A DNA stretch of 9,272 nucleotides, taken from positions 1-9,272 of the forward strand of contig JAEZHG010000320.1 in assembly GCA_023436945.1 (NCBI GenBank), written 5' to 3'. The position numbers and the translations under genes were made by a program. This stretch comes from Pseudomonadota bacterium (GTDB lineage Bacteria; Pseudomonadota; Alphaproteobacteria; Caulobacterales; Caulobacteraceae). Positions within the stretch are counted from its first letter, which is position 1; every line of letters starts with the position of its first letter. Of this stretch, positions 5,611 through 9,272 are shown in pieces. The notes beneath the pieces are model-generated. The model saw only the letters and a program-made list of their open reading frames with translations, did no database searches and had not been told where the DNA came from.

Positions 5611-6743
5611 TGCAACTGGCCTCGAACATGACTGACAGCCCGATCAGCCCGATCGAAGATATTATCGACGACGCTCGCAATGGCCGCCCCTACATACTCG
5701 TGGATGCGGAAGACCGCGAGAACGAAGGCGATGTGATCATTCCGGCCCAGTTCGCGACGCCGGACCAGATCAACTTCATGGCCAAACACGCGCGCGGCCT
5801 GATCTGTCTGGCCATGACGGCCGAACGCGCAAAGCAACTTCGCCTGCCGCCGATGGCTGCGGAAAACCGTGAGAGCATGGGCACCGCCTTCACCGTCTCT
5901 ATCGAGGCCAAAGAAGGCGTCACGACCGGGATTTCGGCCGCTGACCGTTCGCGCACCGTCCAGGTCGCAACCGACCCGACCAAGGGTGCAGACGATATCG
6001 TCTCGCCGGGGCACATCTTCCCGCTGGTTGCGCGTGATGGTGGCGTTCTGGTCCGTACCGGCCACACCGAGGCTGCTGTCGATATCAGCCGTATGGCCGG
6101 CCTCATTCCGGCGGGCGTGATCTGCGAGATCATGAACGACGACGGCACCATGGCGCGTATGCCGGAGCTGATCGCCTTCGCCCAGAAGCATGGCATGAAG
6201 ATCGGCACCATTGCCGACCTGATCGCCTATCGCCGCCGCACCGAACGCTTTGTCGAGCGTGCACTCGATACGCCGTTTGAAAGCATCTATGGCGGCACCT
6301 TCCGTATGGTTGTCTATCGCGACACCATCGAAGGCAACGAGCACGTGGCGCTGGTTAAGGGCGATATCACGCCTGACAAGCTGACCCGCGTGCGTATGCA
6401 CCAGATCGACTTTGCCGCTGACCTGCTGGGCCATATCGAAGCCCGTCAGGACTATATCCCGCGTGCGCTCAAGGCACTTAGCCAGCACGATGGCCCCGGC
6501 GTTGCCGTATTTTTGCGAGATCCGGGGCTTCATCGCCTTTCGGAACGACTGGTCGGTGGGGACAAGCCCGCCGCCGTTGACCGTGCCCTCAAGAATTATG
6601 GCGTGGGTGCACAGATTCTCCTCGATCTGGGCGTCCGCAACATGACTGTAATGAGTTCCAACCGCCCCAACCCGACCGCGCTCGACGGCTATGGCCTGCG
6701 CATTGTCGGTTGGTGCGACATGGACGGAGAAGAACAATCCTGA
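5610..6743 (+). CDS. ribB: 3,4-dihydroxy-2-butanone 4-phosphate synthase with degenerate RibA-like tail (RibBX type)
   Basis: The N-terminal half (about 13-212) is RibB, which converts ribulose 5-phosphate to 3,4-dihydroxy-2-butanone 4-phosphate plus formate. It keeps DRENEGD (35-41), [10 protein letters not shown] (149-158, His152) and Glu173 of [10 protein letters not shown]. The C-terminal half (about 215-370) aligns with GTP cyclohydrolase II by shape, including [15 protein letters not shown] (330-344), but the zinc cysteine motif is gone: after LTRVR comes [18 protein letters not shown] with no cysteine. The tail should not have cyclohydrolase activity, matching the RibBX variant described in Proteobacteria. 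The ATG at 5610 is preferred over the upstream TTG at 5592 because AGGAGA lies seven bases before it and it forms a TAATG overlap with ribE. The protein has 377 residues. Annotators may label it RibBA; that overstates its activity. Confidence 0.92.
   Translation: MQLASNMTDSPISPIEDIIDDARNGRPYILVDAEDRENEGDVIIPAQFATPDQINFMAKHARGLICLAMTAERAKQLRLPPMAAENRESMGTAFTVSIEAKEGVTTGISAADRSRTVQVATDPTKGADDIVSPGHIFPLVARDGGVLVRTGHTEAAVDISRMAGLIPAGVICEIMNDDGTMARMPELIAFAQKHGMKIGTIADLIAYRRRTERFVERALDTPFESIYGGTFRMVVYRDTIEGNEHVALVKGDITPDKLTRVRMHQIDFAADLLGHIEARQDYIPRALKALSQHDGPGVAVFLRDPGLHRLSERLVGGDKPAAVDRALKNYGVGAQILLDLGVRNMTVMSSNRPNPTALDGYGLRIVGWCDMDGEEQS
6726..6730 (+). promoter_or_regulatory. Ribosome binding site deciding the ribH start
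   Basis: GGAGA followed by AGAA lies in the last codons of ribBX, nine bases before CTG 6740. It is the only good ribosome site near the ribH N-terminus and favours the CTG over the upstream TTG and GTG. Confidence 0.6.
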
Positions 6744-7201
6744 ACGATCCTTACCGCGTGCTGATCGTCGAAGCACGCTTCTATGACGACCTTGCCGACG
6801 CGCTGCTTGATGGCGCGACTGATGCACTGCGCTCGCAAGGCGTAGAGTTTGATGTTGTGACCGTTCCGGGCGCACTCGAAATCCCGACCGTGATCGCCAT
6901 GGCCGAGGAAGCCGGTCGTCTGCCGACCGCACCTCGTTATGACGGCTATGTCGCGCTGGGCACCATTATCCGTGGCGAGACCTATCACTTCGAGATCGTG
7001 GCCGATCAATCGGCGGCTGGTATTACCCAACTGGGCCTCAAGGGTCTGGCGATCGGTAATGGTATCCTGACGACCGAAGACGAAGATCAGGCTTGGCACC
7101 GTGCCAAGCGTTCGGAAGCGGACAAGGGTGGCTTTGCCGCTCGTGCATGCCTCGACCTGATCAACCTGCGTAAACGCCTGGCTAAAGGACTGGCCTCGTG
7201 A
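6740..7201 (+). CDS. ribH: 6,7-dimethyl-8-ribityllumazine synthase, probable CTG start
   Basis: RibH condenses the ribityl-aminopyrimidine with 3,4-dihydroxy-2-butanone 4-phosphate to give the lumazine substrate of RibE, forming cytoplasmic oligomeric shells. With the CTG start at 6740 the protein has 153 residues and begins [19 protein letters not shown], where the family normally begins. Motifs: VPGALEIP (42-49), [14 protein letters not shown] (74-87, catalytic His83) and QAWHRA with KGGFAA near the C-terminus. No ATG or GTG is available at this point. Frame-compatible TTG (6710) and GTG (6713) lie deep inside ribBX and have no ribosome site, whereas GGAGA at 6726-6730 is nine bases before the CTG. 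The CTGA overlap with the ribBX stop mimics a normal ATGA junction. The gene identity is firm, the start likely. Confidence 0.93.
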   Translation: MNDPYRVLIVEARFYDDLADALLDGATDALRSQGVEFDVVTVPGALEIPTVIAMAEEAGRLPTAPRYDGYVALGTIIRGETYHFEIVADQSAAGITQLGLKGLAIGNGILTTEDEDQAWHRAKRSEADKGGFAARACLDLINLRKRLAKGLAS

Positions 7202-7731
7202 CCGACGCCCCCAAACCCGCAACCGTCGCCGAAGTCATGGCGCAACTGGACGAAGCCCAGAAGAACACGGCAGAGCCGCAACTGACTAGCCGTCAGCGTC
7301 GCGCCCGCACCGTGGCCCGTCTGGCCGCCGTTCAGGCCCTGTATCAGATGGAACTGGTCGGCACGCCGGTCGAGCAGGTTGTTCGCGAGTTCCGCAACTT
7401 CCGCTTTGACGGTGATATCGACGGCCAGACCATGGCCGAGGCCGACGAAGACTGGTTCGCCGCCATCGTTCGTGGCGTAGTCGAAGACCAGTCGGGCATT
7501 GACACTCTGGTCAAGTCGCACCTCGCGTCCAACTGGCGCATGGAGCGTCTGGACTCGACCGTTCGCGCCCTGCTGCGCAGCGGTACGTGGGAACTGAAGC
7601 ACAAGGTCGATGTGCCGCGTGAAATCGTCATTGACGAGTATGTCGAACTGGCCAAGGCCTTCTTCGACGATGCGGAAGCCAAATTCGTGAACGCGGCGCT
7701 AGACGCTGTGGCTCGCGATGCCCGCGATTGA
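7198..7731 (+). CDS. nusB: Transcription antitermination factor NusB
   Basis: NusB binds boxA RNA together with NusE (ribosomal protein S10) and assembles the rRNA antitermination complex. The protein has 177 residues, about 35 more than E. coli NusB, because of an N-terminal extension (1-30) of low conservation. The core begins [19 protein letters not shown] (32-50), the RNA-binding region, and continues through [24 protein letters not shown] to [19 protein letters not shown] (151-169). The GTG start overlaps the ribH stop by four bases (GTGA). Coupling of nusB to ribH is common in Proteobacteria. The end overlaps thiL by 14 bases. The assignment is firm; the exact start is probable, since the extension gives little conservation to check against. 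Confidence 0.95.
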   Translation: MTDAPKPATVAEVMAQLDEAQKNTAEPQLTSRQRRARTVARLAAVQALYQMELVGTPVEQVVREFRNFRFDGDIDGQTMAEADEDWFAAIVRGVVEDQSGIDTLVKSHLASNWRMERLDSTVRALLRSGTWELKHKVDVPREIVIDEYVELAKAFFDDAEAKFVNAALDAVARDARD

Positions 7732-8707
7732 CGCTGTAGGCGAATTTGAGACGATCCAGCGGCTGCTAAAGCCGCTGGCCCATCCCGAGTGGGCGAGGGG
7801 GCTGGCTGATGATGTGGCCGCCCTTCCGTCCCGCCCGGGCTATGATCTGATCCTGACCAAGGACGCCTTGGTAGAGGGCGTTCATTTCCTTCCCGAAGAT
7901 TCCCTCGATACGGTCGCGCAGAAGCTCTTGCGCGTGAACCTGTCGGACATTGCGTCCAAGGGCGCGGTAGCTTTCGGCTATATGCTGGCCTGCCATTGGT
8001 CAGAGCGCTGTGGCTGGCCCGAACGTGAGGCCTTTGTGGCCGGACTGCGCCGCGATCAAGCGATATTCGATATTCACCTGTTGGGTGGCGACACCGTCAA
8101 GACGACAGGGCCGGCTTCGTTTTCAGTCACCATGTTTGGCTGGGTGCCTGCGGGCGCTGCGATCCATCGTGGCGGGGCGCGTGTGGGCGACGATGTCTAT
8201 GTGACCGGAACAATCGGCGATGGATGGCTGGGACTGCAGGCCTGTCAGGGGACGCTTTCCCTCGATCAGGACAGGTTGAAAACGCTTCAGACAGCCTATC
8301 GTGTGCCTACACCGCGCACCGATTACGCCGACCTTGTCCTGAAATATGCGACGGCCAGTTGCGATGTTTCGGACGGTCTGTTGGCCGATGCGGGGCGGAT
8401 CGCCGAATCCAGTAATCTTTGCGTCGAGATTGATCTGGCGGTGACGCCGATGTCCGGCGCTGCACAAAGCTGGTTTGACAGTCGCGTGGACGAAGAAGCC
8501 GCCCTTGAGCAACTGGCCAGTGGCGGTGACGACTACCAGATCCTGTTCACCGCACCGGCGGGACAGGAAGACGCCGTGCGGCGTGATTCCGAGCGCCGCC
8601 ACATCCGCGTGACCAAGGTGGGACGAGTGATCGAGGGGCAAGGCCTTTCGGTAATCTATCAGGGCCGAACCATCACGCCAGTCCGCAAGGGATGGACACA
8701 CGACTGA
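7718..8707 (+). CDS. thiL: Thiamine-monophosphate kinase
   Basis: ThiL phosphorylates thiamine monophosphate with ATP to give thiamine diphosphate, the active cofactor. The 329-residue length is normal. The PurM-like fold shows its metal and nucleotide sites: ADDVA (30-34), TKDALVEGVHF (47-57), LRVNLSDIASKGA (71-83), LLGGDTVKT (121-129), the aspartate of VSDGLLADAGR (217-227) and GGDDYQILFT (269-278). In many ThiL proteins this last motif is GGEDYEL, so the Asp and Gln here are mild substitutions. The start ATG at 7718 lies inside nusB, giving a 14-base overlap in another frame. The leader MPAIDAV before GEFETI is short and acceptable. A nusB-thiL arrangement is common. The assignment is firm. 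Confidence 0.95.
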   Translation: MPAIDAVGEFETIQRLLKPLAHPEWARGLADDVAALPSRPGYDLILTKDALVEGVHFLPEDSLDTVAQKLLRVNLSDIASKGAVAFGYMLACHWSERCGWPEREAFVAGLRRDQAIFDIHLLGGDTVKTTGPASFSVTMFGWVPAGAAIHRGGARVGDDVYVTGTIGDGWLGLQACQGTLSLDQDRLKTLQTAYRVPTPRTDYADLVLKYATASCDVSDGLLADAGRIAESSNLCVEIDLAVTPMSGAAQSWFDSRVDEEAALEQLASGGDDYQILFTAPAGQEDAVRRDSERRHIRVTKVGRVIEGQGLSVIYQGRTITPVRKGWTHD

Positions 8708-8749
8708 GACAGAAACCCAATCCTAACGCTCTAAAGCTAGGCTTGGGAA

Positions 8750-9193
8750 ATGATCAGACGTTCGCTTATTCTAGGTGCCTTGGCGCTCTCGGCTCTTCCG
8801 GTGACTGCATTCGCTTCGCCTGAAACCAATGCTGCACCAGAGGCGGCGTGGGTGACCATGACGGGCGTCGGACTGCCGATCATCGTCGATGGTCGTGTCA
8901 TCAACCACATATTTGTCGAGCTGAAGCTGCACCTGAAGCCCGGACACCCGCTGGAACAGGTGCGGGCCAAAGACGCGCATATGCGTGATGCTCTGGTGCG
9001 TGCAGGGCACGCTCGCCCGTTTGTGTTGGCGGACAACTATAACCGCGTGAACGAACGCGCTCTTGCGGCGGCTCTAATGCAGATCGCGACGCGACAGCTT
9101 GGGGCAGGGATAGTCCAGCGAGTCGAGGTGGTGCGCCAAACCCCGAGAATGCGCGTGAGAAATCCGGCCCCGCCAGCGCGTCCTAAAAACTGA
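8750..9193 (+). CDS. Secreted protein of unknown function
   Basis: This encodes 147 residues, and I do not recognise a named family. The N-terminus is a clear Sec signal peptide: two arginines, a hydrophobic stretch (LILGALALSALPVTA) and a probable cleavage after AFA at residue 22. The mature part contains VGLPIIVDGRVINHIFVELKL (40-60), a beta-rich segment, then RDALVRAGHARPF (79-91), an alpha-helical region and VEVVRQTPRMR near a proline-rich, basic C-terminus. The general layout faintly recalls FliL-like periplasmic domains, but I would not assign that. It starts 42 bp after thiL, a wider gap than elsewhere in the operon, with GGGA only a few bases before the ATG. It could have its own promoter, though I see no convincing one. 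A terminator follows 16 bp after the stop. Location is likely periplasmic. Confidence 0.85.
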   Translation: MIRRSLILGALALSALPVTAFASPETNAAPEAAWVTMTGVGLPIIVDGRVINHIFVELKLHLKPGHPLEQVRAKDAHMRDALVRAGHARPFVLADNYNRVNERALAAALMQIATRQLGAGIVQRVEVVRQTPRMRVRNPAPPARPKN

Positions 9194-9204
9194 AATCAGC
9201 GCAC

Positions 9205-9245
9205 AAATAAAAACGGCTCCGAAATCGCTTCGGAGCCGCGTTTTG
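9205..9245. terminator. Rho-independent terminator, probably bidirectional
   Basis: A perfect 10-bp stem, CGGCTCCGAA (9214-9223) with TTCGGAGCCG (9229-9238), closes a five-base loop. On the plus strand it is followed by CGTTTTG, ending the glyA operon. On the minus strand the flank reads TTTTTATTT, so it could also stop a convergent gene beyond the right edge. The last 27 bases of the window show nothing further. Confidence 0.9.
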
Positions 9246-9272
9246 TATGTGTTTTTCGAATCAGTCCGGACG

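Noticed and set aside
5580..6932. 450-codon minus-strand open frame opposite ribBX
   Set aside because: Same codon-bias effect; the plus strand carries a complete RibB domain, and the antisense product is rich in His and Arg with no family pattern.

Overview
This window looks like a chromosomal housekeeping segment of an alphaproteobacterium, most likely of the Caulobacterales. The evidence is a class II (Shemin-type) 5-aminolevulinate synthase, the glyA-nrdR-rib-nusB-thiL gene order, a RibB protein carrying a degenerate RibA-like tail, and promoter-like blocks resembling the Caulobacter -35/-10 pattern. Judged by eye, GC content is in the upper 50s percent, lower than most Caulobacter or Brevundimonas and closer to Asticcacaulis. 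The genus guess is weak. I see no mobile element, CRISPR array, tRNA or rRNA.

Left part (1-2461), heme synthesis. hemB (porphobilinogen synthase, cut by the left edge) runs on the minus strand. hemA (5-aminolevulinate synthase, TTG start) runs divergently on the plus strand and overlaps a 62-residue conserved-type small ORF by four bases. Glycine plus succinyl-CoA gives 5-aminolevulinate through HemA, and HemB condenses two of these into porphobilinogen. The 232-bp divergent gap holds a probable 39-codon small gene on the hemB strand with an excellent Shine-Dalgarno site, a candidate Fur box, and a candidate hemA promoter.

Middle gap (2462-2613). This control region upstream of glyA holds a promoter-like pair, a perfect 6-11-6 inverted repeat, and two NrdR-box-like sequences spaced 32 bp start to start.

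Right part (2614-9245), one long plus-strand transcription unit: glyA, nrdR, a reductase-only ribD, ribE, ribBX, ribH (CTG start), nusB, thiL and a secreted protein of unknown function, closed by a strong hairpin terminator. Most junctions overlap by 1-14 bases or are separated by 3-13 bases, so translational coupling is likely. The operon joins one-carbon metabolism (GlyA), control of ribonucleotide reductase (NrdR), riboflavin synthesis, transcription antitermination (NusB) and thiamine diphosphate formation (ThiL). The riboflavin set is incomplete here: there is no RibD deaminase domain and no GTP cyclohydrolase II with its zinc cysteines, so two early steps must be encoded elsewhere.

No dramatic new system is evident. 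The most useful leads are the stand-alone RibD reductase, the NrdR-box pair before its own operon, the hemB-upstream small ORF with the Fur-like site, and the CTG start of ribH.
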